From Chitinispirillaceae bacterium (lineage in GTDB: Bacteria > Fibrobacterota > Chitinivibrionia > Chitinivibrionales > Chitinispirillaceae): a stretch of DNA of 41,022 nucleotides. The position numbers were made by a program, and so were the translations under genes. Shown here piece after piece: positions 24,091-33,085 of this stretch. Under the pieces are notes generated by a model. That model was not told the DNA's origin. It was given only the letters and a program-made list of their open reading frames with translations, and made no database searches. Position 1 is the stretch's first letter. Every line of letters begins with the position of its first letter. The stretch is from the NCBI GenBank assembly GCA_016930275.1, contig JAFGHA010000306.1, positions 1 through 41,022 on the forward strand, in the 5' to 3' direction.

Positions 24091-25770
24091 TCACCGCAAC
24101 GCGAACGCACTCACCGGTTCCGGATCCCGCCGGTAATACACGAACCCGTATTTCTTCTCGATCAGCGTCAACCCGTATTCCGGCCTGCCGTACTTCCTGT
24201 CCTGCTGAATTCTCCCGACAAAAAAAACCGGCTTGTCAATCGGTCCCTGCAGCAGCCACGTGAAATCATGACTCATCGGGTGATCGTCGATCTGTTTTTT
24301 TCCGTAGAACAGGTCGGCGTAGCTCTTGAAGAGCGACCGGACATATTCGTCCTTTCCCGAATGCTGTTTGTAAAAGGCGACCGGATCGCTCTGGGTATAC
24401 AGCTCTATTTTTGGATTGATAATAAGCAGTGTCAGCTGGACGCAGAGCACGCTCGCCGTAGCGAGGGTAATGAGCCCGCCGGCGCTCTTCCTGCGCGCCA
24501 TCAGGGAGAACGAGACGAACGCGATCGCGAGAAACGAGACACCGATCAGGCTCTCCCATCCGCTCCATACCACCGGCTTCTGCATGCAGGCGACGGCGAA
24601 TTTGTCTTTTATCAGAGGTAAGATGACCTCTTTGTGCTTGAGCAGCATCGGGAATGCCGCGATCGCACTGCCGACCAGTACCGTGAACGCGACAAAGGAA
24701 CGCTGCAGCCAGCGGTTCCAGGTCACTTCGCCGGTGATGAGTTTCCGGGCGTGAAGTGCACCGAGATACGTGATCGGATACCAGCAGAGCGACGAGTAGA
24801 GCACGGTTTTCGTTTTGACAATGGAAAAAAGGATCAGCGTTACCCAGAAGAGGGTGACGACGAGCCGGTTGAAAAGCTGCTGCGGCTCAGTATACCCGGT
24901 ATCCTTTTTGAATGACCTGATGGCGAAGAACGATGCGGGAAAGCAGCCGAAGAGCAGCACCAGAAAGTGAAAGTAGAACGGACGCCCGTGTCCCGCGTCT
25001 CCCGTGCGCAGGAGGCGGATCTGATAACGGAGGAATTCGGTGACGAACCACGGGCCGTGGAGCACCGTCTCGATGCCGTAAAAAACGGCTGATACTCCCA
25101 CCATCGTAACGGTAAAGAGCGCGATCTCGGCGATGGAAAACAGCGGTTTGAATCGGGTGGTAATCCAGTAGACTGAAAAGGTGAGCCCGAAAATGATCAG
25201 CGCCACCGGCCCCTTGCTTAAAATCGCCAGACCGATGAAGAGCCCGGCAAGTGCGGCGATTCGCATTCGTCCGGCGCTATCGCTGCGGAGCACTACCGAC
25301 GAAGCGCAGGTGAACCCGAGAAAGATAAACAGGTTGAACGTCGGATCGATAATTCCCGATTTGAAAAAGACATGCGGGAGAAACGAACAGGCGAAAGCCA
25401 GTGCCCACGTGAGTCCGAAAGTGGTATCGAACCGTTTCCGGCCGATGGTATAAACAATGCAGAGCGTGATAATCCCGATAATCGCATTGACAAACCGCGC
25501 AGCGAATTCGTTGACTCCGAATACCCGCATCGATGCCGTTTGCAGCCAGAAGAACAGCGGCGGCTTCTCCCAGAACGGCTGGTAGTCAATGGTCACCCGC
25601 ATGAAGTTTCCGCTGGTGAGCATCTCCCGTGAGGCTTCGGCGAAATTGAGCTCGTCCCAATCATACAGATGCACGTTGCCGAGAAACGGAATAAAAAGCA
25701 GTGCCCCAATCGCGATCAGAAGAAGGTAATGAGTGGAAGTTCGTTTAAAGAAGGAAGCTGCAGTTTCCAT
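24091..25770 (-). CDS. GT39 (ArnT/PMT-like) integral membrane glycosyltransferase
   Basis: 559 residues with about a dozen membrane helices. The first periplasmic loop has the catalytic acid signature LYDWDELNFAEASREML and later YQPFWEKPPLFFWLQ, both typical of ArnT/PMT_2 enzymes. These transfer a sugar from a polyprenyl phosphate to lipid A or another acceptor on the outer face of the inner membrane. The C-terminal soluble stretch (about 455-559) ends without a known motif. No arn genes are nearby, so aminoarabinose specificity cannot be claimed. It is 157 bases downstream of a second membrane glycosyltransferase on the same strand. Confidence 0.92.
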   Translation of the reverse strand: METAASFFKRTSTHYLLLIAIGALLFIPFLGNVHLYDWDELNFAEASREMLTSGNFMRVTIDYQPFWEKPPLFFWLQTASMRVFGVNEFAARFVNAIIGIITLCIVYTIGRKRFDTTFGLTWALAFACSFLPHVFFKSGIIDPTFNLFIFLGFTCASSVVLRSDSAGRMRIAALAGLFIGLAILSKGPVALIIFGLTFSVYWITTRFKPLFSIAEIALFTVTMVGVSAVFYGIETVLHGPWFVTEFLRYQIRLLRTGDAGHGRPFYFHFLVLLFGCFPASFFAIRSFKKDTGYTEPQQLFNRLVVTLFWVTLILFSIVKTKTVLYSSLCWYPITYLGALHARKLITGEVTWNRWLQRSFVAFTVLVGSAIAAFPMLLKHKEVILPLIKDKFAVACMQKPVVWSGWESLIGVSFLAIAFVSFSLMARRKSAGGLITLATASVLCVQLTLLIINPKIELYTQSDPVAFYKQHSGKDEYVRSLFKSYADLFYGKKQIDDHPMSHDFTWLLQGPIDKPVFFVGRIQQDRKYGRPEYGLTLIEKKYGFVYYRRDPEPVSAFALR

Positions 25771-25808
25771 GGTTGTTTCGTCCGTCGTATATGGCCGTTG
25801 TCAATGCA

Positions 25809-25830
25809 GGGGCGGGTGTAAGGCCCGTCC
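25809..25830. repeat. Intergenic palindrome, GGGCGGGTTT family (copy 4, decayed)
   Basis: GGGGCGGGTGT is followed directly by AAGGCCCGTCC. It separates the two GT39-type genes. Confidence 0.55.
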
Positions 25831-25927
25831 AACCTCCGTATCCGCATGAATATCCGGACACCGGGATACGGGATAAACATTCCCGTGCAGTTCCGGTAAA
25901 AATAAACCATGGCACAACGGGGACAAA

Positions 25928-27532
25928 TCAGCCGCCGTGCGGTGTTGCGGCAACAGTAGTATCAGGCGGTATCGATCGGAGCAGGTAATAGGTGGCGCCG
26001 TCCTCGCGCACGACGGGGTCGGGTGCGATTCCATTACGGGTGATCTCATGAACAATTCCCCTGATACGCGGACTGTCCTCCTCTTCGGCGGTGAGAATCA
26101 GCAGCGCCGGGTTGTACCGGGAGAGAAATTCCGGGATCATGGTTGAATCAACAAAGGTCTGTATTCCCACACACCGGCGGGTACTCAGAAAGGCAAGCTG
26201 ACCGTAAGAGTCGGCGAGGTAATAGCCGTCTTCCCGCACCAGTTTTTGGAGCAGCGCGCGGTGCTGCGGATAGGTACGGTCAACGCCGGTCTTTTTTAAG
26301 CACTGGCGCAGATAGAACCGGTGAGGATAGTAGACCGGAGCAACCAGCACGGCCAGAAGTACCACGACAGGTACCTTTTGCAGTGACACCGGCAGTTTTT
26401 TACCGGCAGTTCGCACCATGCGACTCAGTTCCGCAATACCGTAGGCGTATATGAATGGAAGAAGGGGAGCCATATAGCGGACGGCCGCCCAGGAGTGCTG
26501 ATAGGAAATGTAGAAGCAGGCGATTGTTGTCAGAAGATAAAACGGGGCGAGAACGATATCACCGCGGCAGCGCTTCCGGCAGAGCCGGATCACCACCCCG
26601 GCTAGCGGGAGAATGAACAGGTTCCTGTCGAAGAAATGCAGTGCAACGAAAAAGTGCCCGATACCGGTGCCGATCATCCTGAAAGGGATAAAGGGACCGT
26701 AGTGCCGGATAAAATCAAGAAACGACCAGGTCATCGGATCGTTGTTCGAGGCTCGCAGTACACTGGCGCCACCGGCAATGTGCAACGGATTGCCGAACTG
26801 CATGACATACCGGAGTACCCAGGGAAGGATCATCAGTAAAAATGCGGTAAAACAGATACCGGCATCGATGAACGGTTTGCGACCGTCTTTGCGCTTGAAA
26901 AAAACATACACGGGAAGCCCGCCCAGCATGAGGATACCGTTCGGCCGGATATAGTACAACAGTCCGCAGGCTATGCCTATCACTGCCCATGAACGGTATT
27001 TCGAAAGGTCCTGAAAGAGCACCGCCATGGTGATGAGCGCCAGCCCGATCCCGAAAAGTCCTTCACTGTAAACGGCGCTGTTCCAGTAGATTTGCAGAAG
27101 TGACAGGCTTGTCACGGTCAATGCCGTACAGGCGACCGTTACGCCGTAAAGCCTGCGGATGATAAGGTAGAACAGGGAAAGGAAGATGAGTTGCAGTGCC
27201 GCGACAGTCCAGAGTCCGACGGTGTACGAGGTACCGAAGAAATGGAACATCGCCGCAAGAATGAGCGTCAGGCCCGGGTACCGGTAATCATCCGGACGCG
27301 GGAGCATCGGATGGTTGAGATACGGGTGTTCGAACCAGCGGGTCGTGAATCCCTCGCCGCGTTCGAGCTGCGCCGCCACTCCCATCCACGAACCTTCATC
27401 TCCCGAAGGGAAGGTTCGTAGGTTAATCCGCTGAGCGAGCAAAAAAAACGCGGTGAGCAGTATCGCAGTAACGACGAGGGCTTCGGGAACTTTAAGGTAA
27501 ATTGTATGGATGTTGCCACTGAATCGATGCAC
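25928..27532 (-). CDS. GT39-type integral membrane glycosyltransferase
   Basis: 534 residues, about ten or more membrane helices. The first loop after helix 1 carries PSGDEGSWMGVAAQLERG, with the acidic pair seen in the PMT/ArnT superfamily, then FEHPYLNHPMLPRPDDYRYPGLTLIL. The C-terminal soluble part (about 440-534) is alpha/beta-like (EDGYYLADSYGQLAFLSTRR). This is likely a polyprenyl-phosphate-sugar-dependent transferase; acceptor and sugar are unknown. It is upstream of the other GT39 gene on the same strand and may belong to one transcription unit, with a decayed palindrome between. Confidence 0.85.
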   Translation of the reverse strand: MHRFSGNIHTIYLKVPEALVVTAILLTAFFLLAQRINLRTFPSGDEGSWMGVAAQLERGEGFTTRWFEHPYLNHPMLPRPDDYRYPGLTLILAAMFHFFGTSYTVGLWTVAALQLIFLSLFYLIIRRLYGVTVACTALTVTSLSLLQIYWNSAVYSEGLFGIGLALITMAVLFQDLSKYRSWAVIGIACGLLYYIRPNGILMLGGLPVYVFFKRKDGRKPFIDAGICFTAFLLMILPWVLRYVMQFGNPLHIAGGASVLRASNNDPMTWSFLDFIRHYGPFIPFRMIGTGIGHFFVALHFFDRNLFILPLAGVVIRLCRKRCRGDIVLAPFYLLTTIACFYISYQHSWAAVRYMAPLLPFIYAYGIAELSRMVRTAGKKLPVSLQKVPVVVLLAVLVAPVYYPHRFYLRQCLKKTGVDRTYPQHRALLQKLVREDGYYLADSYGQLAFLSTRRCVGIQTFVDSTMIPEFLSRYNPALLILTAEEEDSPRIRGIVHEITRNGIAPDPVVREDGATYYLLRSIPPDTTVAATPHGG

Positions 27533-27970
27533 CGTTTCTCCATCGGGGCCGGGGTGGGTAGAGGTAGAACAGGATTATGTATTTTATCATAACGGAGTGA
27601 AAATGAACATCGCCGGGTTGTACGGAAAGACCCCGCCGGCTCCGGAGCCACTTCTGCTACCGTAACGACCGAGCTCGGAGGCGAACCGGTATACTGTTCC
27701 GGTATCACCGAAATTGTCGATTACGTGGCAGAAGGTATCGATGCTTGAAAAGTGTATGTACTGGTTTCCGACTGATTATTATGTCGTCAGTAGTTATTTC
27801 CCGCGGCAAACCGGTTGAGTTGCAGCGCGACAATGCGTAATGATTGTGATAATAGAGCAACAGTGTTTCCACTGAGCACATGAAAAGATGTATCCTGAAT
27901 CCTTGGCCGGCCGGGGTGGTCGGGGGTTATTTTCTGAACAGGCAGTACTGATCAACGACGGATTGCAACC
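27533..27970. other. Intergenic region of 438 bases, no gene recognised
   Basis: It separates divergent genes. One plus-strand frame at about 27650-27750 reads TELGGEPVYCSGITEIVDYVAEGIDA and then stops; it has no start or ribosome site and may be chance or a remnant. I found no promoter boxes with good spacing and no hairpin. Confidence 0.4.
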
Positions 27971-28417
27971 ATGTACGACGCTTCATCAAAAATATTCACC
28001 CTTCCCGTTACCGTGGAATTCGAGGATATCGATTCGTATAAAATTGTTCATAACACCCGTATTCTGGATTATCTTGAACGGGCACGTGTCCGCTTTCTGA
28101 CCGGTGAGATGGGGCTGGATCTTTATCCGGAGGGAACCGGCATTGTAGTATATAATCTGGAAGTCCGGTTCAATAAGGCGGCATTTCTTCTCGACCGGCT
28201 GGAGGTGAAGGTGTTTGTTTCATCGATGGATACGTATCGGCTCACGCTCGGGTACCGGTTGCTGCGCCGCAGGGAAGTGCTTGCCAGAGCGAGTTGCGGA
28301 CTCGCCTTCATGGATACGGCTGCGGGAATACTCACCGCCGCACCGGAGAGTTACCGGGAACGGATCGAACCGTACATTATAAAAAAACCTTCCGCAGATA
28401 CCACTACCGTGAAATGA
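27971..28417 (+). CDS. Acyl-CoA thioesterase, hotdog fold (YbgC/4HBT-like)
   Basis: 148 residues. The segment VEFEDIDSYKIVHNTRILDYLERARVRFL aligns with the 4HBT catalytic start (D-x-D-x-x-x-x-V-x-H; Asp21 stands at the catalytic position), followed by IVVYNLEVRFNKAAFLLDRLEVKVFV and LLRRREVLARASCGLAFMD, the canonical hotdog strands. The family hydrolyses acyl-CoA thioesters. It is the first gene of a run with a HAD phosphatase 6 bases downstream, an S41 protease and an ABC ATPase. The substrate is unknown, and its ribosome site is weak. Confidence 0.9.
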   Translation: MYDASSKIFTLPVTVEFEDIDSYKIVHNTRILDYLERARVRFLTGEMGLDLYPEGTGIVVYNLEVRFNKAAFLLDRLEVKVFVSSMDTYRLTLGYRLLRRREVLARASCGLAFMDTAAGILTAAPESYRERIEPYIIKKPSADTTTVK

Positions 28418-28423
28418 GTTTGC

Positions 28424-29080
28424 ATGACTGACATGCCCGTACGGGAGTTCGATTATTACCTGTTTGATGCCGACGGTACGCTGTTCGATACCACCGACAT
28501 GATTGTCCGCTGCTTCCGGAATACGGCGAAGGTGTACAACTTGCCGGAGCCGTCCCGTGAGGAGATTGTCGGCCATGTGGGGATGACGTTGCGCAAACAG
28601 ATGGAACAGTATTTCGGTGAATTGTCCGATGCGACCTTCGCCGCATATCGCGAGACCCATATGGCGTATCAGCTTGAAATCCATCGCGAACATCTGCGAC
28701 TCTGTCCCGGTGTGGCGGAGGCGCTGGGGTGTCTTCGCGAACACGGGAAAAAATGCGCGGTGGTGACATCCCGTATGCTGCACACGCTTTCCATGTACCT
28801 CAGGGAAACCGGTATTTACGACTGTTTTGACGTTCTGATCACGCCGGAGTGCACCGATCGTCACAAACCCGATCCGCAACCGGCACAGGAGGCGCTTGCA
28901 CGGCTCAGGGGAACCCCCGACCGTTCTCTTTTCATCGGTGACGCGACGTTTGATATCGAATGTGGAAATCATGCGGGAATGGCGACCGCGTTTGTGTCAT
29001 GGAGTCATAACGCTCCCGATTCCCTGGTAGTAAAACCGACATTCATGCTTGCCGACATGACGGAACTTTGTGTCTGGTAA
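28424..29080 (+). CDS. HAD superfamily phosphatase (phosphoglycolate phosphatase-like)
   Basis: 218 residues. Motif I FDADGTLFD (nucleophile Asp15, acid Asp17), motif II VVTSR, motif III Lys in RHKPDPQPA and motif IV IGDATFDIECG are all intact. A helical cap lies between motifs I and II, as in Gph/PpaX. It likely dephosphorylates a small phosphorylated metabolite such as phosphoglycolate or pyrophosphate; specificity cannot be read. It starts 6 bases after the thioesterase gene and ends 10 bases before the S41 protease gene. Confidence 0.92.
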   Translation: MTDMPVREFDYYLFDADGTLFDTTDMIVRCFRNTAKVYNLPEPSREEIVGHVGMTLRKQMEQYFGELSDATFAAYRETHMAYQLEIHREHLRLCPGVAEALGCLREHGKKCAVVTSRMLHTLSMYLRETGIYDCFDVLITPECTDRHKPDPQPAQEALARLRGTPDRSLFIGDATFDIECGNHAGMATAFVSWSHNAPDSLVVKPTFMLADMTELCVW

Positions 29081-29090
29081 AGGAGTCAGT

Positions 29091-30353
29091 ATGCGGATAG
29101 TACGACGTGGTCTGATCGGGATAATCGCTGCGGTATCGCTATTGACGTCATGCGATTTCAGACCGCTTGATCACGACCGGATCGATGCCTGGTATGAATT
29201 CGCGGCATTGTGCCTCGATGTTTTTTTCATCTACCGCGATCAGCTGCCTTCGGATCTCTATGCGTATTCATCGCCTCAGGAACTCTACGAGGCGGTCGAC
29301 GAACCGTTCACCTACTTTCTGACTCCGTCGGAGGCGAAGGACCGGCTTGTCGATTTGTCAACACAACGGGGAGGAATCGGTATCCGTCGGGATTCCGTGG
29401 CCAACGGTTATGTGATTGAAAAAGTCTATGCCAATACGCCGGGCGAGAGCGCGGGGCTTGCGGTAGGGGATACGATTCTGCGGGCGGGAGATCTCTCACT
29501 GGCGGGATTGACGTTCGAAGAATCTTTGGATGCACTGCAGGGTGCTATCGGTACCGAGGTCGTTCTCAGGATAAAGCGGGGCGACGATCAGTTCAACATT
29601 ATCGTCCGTCGTGGAGTATTCATGCTCCCCAGTGTTGAAGTCGATTCTCTCGATTCACTCACCGTGCAGATCACCCTTGGAGGGTTTTATCATGAAACCG
29701 TTGTGCCGGGGGGCAGTGCGGAAGAATTTTCACGGATGTTGGATTCAACCACCTGGGCCAGGTATACCCTGCTCGACCTGCGGGGGAACCGCGGCGGTTA
29801 TGTCGACCAGTGCATCGATATCGTCGGGCAGCTAGTGCCCTCGGGAACACCGATCGTCAGGGTGCGGGAACGGCAGTACGACCAGAGTACCGATGCCGGT
29901 ATAACGGTTGACACCCTGTATACGACCGACGGTACCGGAAAAGCCGTTGATCGCACCGTGTATATTCTTGTCGACGGCTATACCGCCAGTGCGTCGGAGA
30001 TGCTGGTATCCTGTCTGATGGAGCAGGCCGGCGATCGGGTAACCGTGATCGGTACGCACACTTACGGGAAAGGACGCGGTCAGGTGATGATTGACGGACC
30101 GGATTCGGTGCTCGCAGTGGTGACCTGCATGACGATCTCTCCTGTCGGCGACAGCGCGAAAGTGTATGATCTCGTCGGCATCGAACCCGATGTGCAAACC
30201 GATTCTGCGGATGCATTCGACGTCGCGATGGATATAATCGGTGACGAACTTCCCGCCAAACGCCGGATCGCCGGTCGTCACAACCGGCCGGGGCGCCGGG
30301 ATGCCGATCCCTTTACCAGCGTACCTTCGGCCGTTTTCATGAGGAAACCATGA
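29091..30353 (+). CDS. S41 family C-terminal processing protease, lipoprotein
   Basis: 420 residues from ATG 29091, chosen because AAGGAG precedes it and the lipoprotein signal (lipobox LLTSC) starts there. A PDZ domain (about 95-180, GGIGIRRDSVANGYVIEKVYANTPGESAGLAVGDTIL) precedes the peptidase core. The nucleophile region TASASEML (298-305) and Lys327 in YGKGRGQ form the Ser-Lys dyad expected of CtpA/Prc. These proteases trim or degrade periplasmic proteins from the C-terminus. Lipid anchoring puts it at the periplasmic face. It overlaps the ABC ATPase gene by 4 bases. Confidence 0.93.
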   Translation: MRIVRRGLIGIIAAVSLLTSCDFRPLDHDRIDAWYEFAALCLDVFFIYRDQLPSDLYAYSSPQELYEAVDEPFTYFLTPSEAKDRLVDLSTQRGGIGIRRDSVANGYVIEKVYANTPGESAGLAVGDTILRAGDLSLAGLTFEESLDALQGAIGTEVVLRIKRGDDQFNIIVRRGVFMLPSVEVDSLDSLTVQITLGGFYHETVVPGGSAEEFSRMLDSTTWARYTLLDLRGNRGGYVDQCIDIVGQLVPSGTPIVRVRERQYDQSTDAGITVDTLYTTDGTGKAVDRTVYILVDGYTASASEMLVSCLMEQAGDRVTVIGTHTYGKGRGQVMIDGPDSVLAVVTCMTISPVGDSAKVYDLVGIEPDVQTDSADAFDVAMDIIGDELPAKRRIAGRHNRPGRRDADPFTSVPSAVFMRKP

Positions 30354-31063
30354 TTTCATTCAGTGGTGTAGAAAAAAAGTATCGAACGGTGACCGTATTG
30401 CGGAACGTCTCGTTCACCGTGACGAGGGGAGAATTCTTCGCTCTGCTCGGTCCGAACGGTGCGGGGAAAACCACCATCATCCGTATACTGCTCGATCTCA
30501 CACGGCCGGACAGCGGTTCCGTTACGATCAACGGCATTCCCTCGGTCGAACCGCGTGCGCGGTCGGTGGTCGGTTATCTGCCGGAAAACATGCGGTTGCC
30601 GACCTGGCTGAGCGGACAGCGCTACCTGCAACGTCAGGCCGCACTGTGCGGTATGGAGGCAAAACGTTCCACACACGAAGTTGACAAACTCATCGAACTG
30701 GTCGGTATGACCGGTAAAGCCCGGCAGCCGTCGGGCACCTATTCGAAAGGAATGCTGCAGCGCATCGGACTTGCGGGAGCGCTGCTCGGTTCACCGAAAG
30801 TCCTCGTTCTCGATGAGCCGACCACCGGTCTCGATCCGGTGGGGATCCGCGAATTCCGGCAGATTCTCGAGCGGGTAAAGGTCGACGGGGTGACCGTTCT
30901 GCTCAATTCCCATATTCTCTCTGAAGTCGAAAAGCTCTGTTCCACGGCAGCGATTATCAATAAGGGTGAAATCGTGGCTCACGATACAATCGCCAATCTT
31001 GTCGGTGAAGGAACCACCCTCGAAGACGTGTTTATGCGGCATGTGGGAACGGCCGGAAAATAA
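30350..31063 (+). CDS. ABC transporter ATP-binding protein, no permease nearby
   Basis: 237 residues. Walker A GPNGAGKTT, the signature-like YSKGMLQRIGLAGALLG, Walker B VLVLDEPTTGLD and the switch His (LLNSHIL) are present. The sequence resembles the CcmA/NatA-type exporters whose permease is a separate polytopic protein. The start (ATGA) overlaps the S41 gene stop. The permease would be expected directly downstream, but that side is occupied by a repeat and a convergent helicase gene, so the partner must be elsewhere or lost. The last residues (LEDVFMRHVGTAGK) match the usual end of the family. Confidence 0.92.
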   Translation: MISFSGVEKKYRTVTVLRNVSFTVTRGEFFALLGPNGAGKTTIIRILLDLTRPDSGSVTINGIPSVEPRARSVVGYLPENMRLPTWLSGQRYLQRQAALCGMEAKRSTHEVDKLIELVGMTGKARQPSGTYSKGMLQRIGLAGALLGSPKVLVLDEPTTGLDPVGIREFRQILERVKVDGVTVLLNSHILSEVEKLCSTAAIINKGEIVAHDTIANLVGEGTTLEDVFMRHVGTAGK

Positions 31064-31103
31064 TACAATTTAGTAGCTAATCAGATTGGGACCGCTACGG
31101 TTT

Positions 31104-31162
31104 CGCTCATCCTGAGCCCGTCGAAGGATGATTTTCATGGTTCGACAGGCTCACCATGAGCG
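31104..31162. repeat. 59-bp inverted repeat, CTCATxxTGAGC...GTCGAA type
   Basis: Left arm CGCTCATCCTGAGCCCGTCG (31104-31123, then AA) and right arm 31141-31162 (TTCGACAGGC...ATGAGCG) match over 22 bases with three mismatches. It lies between the convergent ABC ATPase and helicase genes. Sequences of this GTTCGACAGGCTCA type are common intergenic repeats in many bacterial genomes. Confidence 0.8.
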
Positions 31163-31290
31163 TCAGGTGCCTGTTATTCGTAATCGTTTATATCGGCCTA
31201 ACCCAAACGATCATTGAGGCTCTCGAAATGATTCGTTTGATATGAAATATGGTCAGTTCGAGAACCGCAGTACCCGGAGCCGGGCAGATA

Positions 31291-32865
31291 CTATTTGAAA
31301 ATAGAGAAAACCCGAGTGAACAGGCCTTTCTTTTTCGGAGCGGTTTTCGCGGGTTTCGAGGAAGGTTGCGGTCCCTGATTCTTCCGGTCCTGAATCTGAG
31401 AACCGGCGGTCCTGCCGGGATGATTTCCGTGTTGTTTTCTGTTGCCGCCGGTTGGCTGCCGCTGCTCACGATTGGCCGCTTCGGTTCGTGGCTGCCGCTG
31501 TTCGCGAGGCGGCTGTTCATTCCGGGATTGCCGTGAACGTGACCGGTTCGCGTTCTTTTCCGATCCGGATTGGTTTCCCGGTCTGCCGGAACGGGACCGT
31601 TCGGAAGAGGAACTCCCGCGGGACCTGTTGCCGTATGAACCACTTCTTCCTCCTGACGTTCCTGATCGGCGGCGGCCGGAATCGCCGCTTCCCGAGGACC
31701 TTCGCGATCGCCGGAACTGCTTTCCGGCGGTGAGATCGGGAACATAGAGTTCATCTTCGGCAACGGTTGACGGAATCTTCATGTTGATGAATTTCTCGAT
31801 GGGGGCGAGAAATTCGACGAACGTTTCGCAGGCCAGGGTGATCGCGTTGCCGCTCTTCCCCGCGCGGGCGGTACGTCCGATCCGGTGGACATAGTTCTCG
31901 CTGTGCATGGGAATGTCGTAATTGATCACGAGTTCCAGATCGTCAACGTGGATGCCGCGCGCGGCAACATCGGTGGCGATCAGCAGCGGCAGTTCGTTGT
32001 TCTTGAACCGGTCGATGCGCCGTTGCCGCTGCCCCTGGGCGAGATCCCCGGTGAGGTATTCCGCGTCGAAACCGTTCCCTTTCAGCCGCTCGGCAAGCTC
32101 CTCCGCTATATGCTTCATGTTGACAAAAATGAGCGCCCTGCCGCTCGTGAATTTTTTGAGCAGTCCGAGCAGCAGCGATATCTTTTCAGCCGAGCCCACA
32201 TGGTAGACCATCTGGTTGATGGCGTCGACCGTGACGTTCTGAGAGACGATATGGACCTCAACCGGAGCTTTCATCGATCCCGAAGCGAGATGTTTCACCG
32301 CGGGGGTGAGGGTCGCGCTGAAGAGCATGGTCTGCCGCGATTCCCGGGAAGGAAGTTTATGCAGGATCGTCTGGATGTCGTGCACGAACCCCATGTCGAA
32401 CATGCGGTCTGCTTCATCGATTACCACGTAATTGAACTGATGCAGATTGAGCATCCTGCGGTTACTCATGTCGATAAGACGCCCCGGTGTTCCGATGAGA
32501 AGGTCGATACCGTCGGCAATTGCCTGCAGTTGTTTGTTGTAGCTGACGCCGCCGTACATGGTGACGATATTGAAATCGAGATAGAGTGAAAGCAGTTTCG
32601 CCTCTTCGGCGATCTGGACGGCAAGTTCCCGCGTGGGAGAGATGATAAGCGCCTTTTCCGGTTCGGTGCCGCGTTTGATCAGCTCGAACAGGGAAATGAG
32701 AAATGCGGCGGTCTTTCCGGTTCCGGTCTGTGACTGGACGAATACGTCTTTACCGGCAAGCGTGTGTACCAGTGTTTCCTGCTGGACTTCGGTGCACTCG
32801 GCGTAGCCGGCCTCCTCGATACCTTTTTGTAAATCGGAAGAGAGATTGAATTCTGAAAATTGCAT
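31291..32865 (-). CDS. DEAD-box RNA helicase with long basic low-complexity tail
   Basis: 524 residues from ATG 32865, where the family's typical opening FSEFNLSSDLQKGIEEAGY begins; an upstream ATG at 32895 would add ten residues. Motifs are Q (CTEVQQETL), I (QTGTGKT), II (VIDEADRMFD), III (SATL), V (ATDVAARGI) and VI (YVHRIGRTARAGK). The core ends near residue 365. The last 140 residues are Arg/Ser/Gly/Asn/Gln-rich, disordered and strongly basic, ending in FTRVFSIFK; such RNA-binding tails occur on cold-shock and ribosome-assembly helicases (RhlE, CsdA). It is convergent with the ABC gene. Confidence 0.95.
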   Translation of the reverse strand: MQFSEFNLSSDLQKGIEEAGYAECTEVQQETLVHTLAGKDVFVQSQTGTGKTAAFLISLFELIKRGTEPEKALIISPTRELAVQIAEEAKLLSLYLDFNIVTMYGGVSYNKQLQAIADGIDLLIGTPGRLIDMSNRRMLNLHQFNYVVIDEADRMFDMGFVHDIQTILHKLPSRESRQTMLFSATLTPAVKHLASGSMKAPVEVHIVSQNVTVDAINQMVYHVGSAEKISLLLGLLKKFTSGRALIFVNMKHIAEELAERLKGNGFDAEYLTGDLAQGQRQRRIDRFKNNELPLLIATDVAARGIHVDDLELVINYDIPMHSENYVHRIGRTARAGKSGNAITLACETFVEFLAPIEKFINMKIPSTVAEDELYVPDLTAGKQFRRSRRSSGSGDSGRRRSGTSGGRSGSYGNRSRGSSSSERSRSGRPGNQSGSEKNANRSRSRQSRNEQPPREQRQPRTEAANREQRQPTGGNRKQHGNHPGRTAGSQIQDRKNQGPQPSSKPAKTAPKKKGLFTRVFSIFK

Positions 32866-33085
32866 GGTACAACCTGACTTACAGAGCTTCGTCAAGCAAA
32901 AGCACGTATGATACTGCAGGACTCATTACTTTCCGGGACGGAACGTAGTTCGGATGATACTGTCGAGTACTTCTCTTGTGGTTGCAGTGCGGAACTCTGT
33001 GTGAGAACGTTATAGAAATTCGTGAATGACAGTATAAAAGCTACATTACGGAAGCGGTTTTGTCTATGGTCACACCGTAAAACCC

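Noticed and set aside
27650-27750. Short plus-strand open frame that reads like protein
   Set aside because: No start codon, ribosome site or database-like motif; too short to support as a gene or pseudogene.
31885-32589. 234-codon open frame antisense to the DEAD-box helicase
   Set aside because: Shadow of the helicase coding sequence without any protein-family signature.
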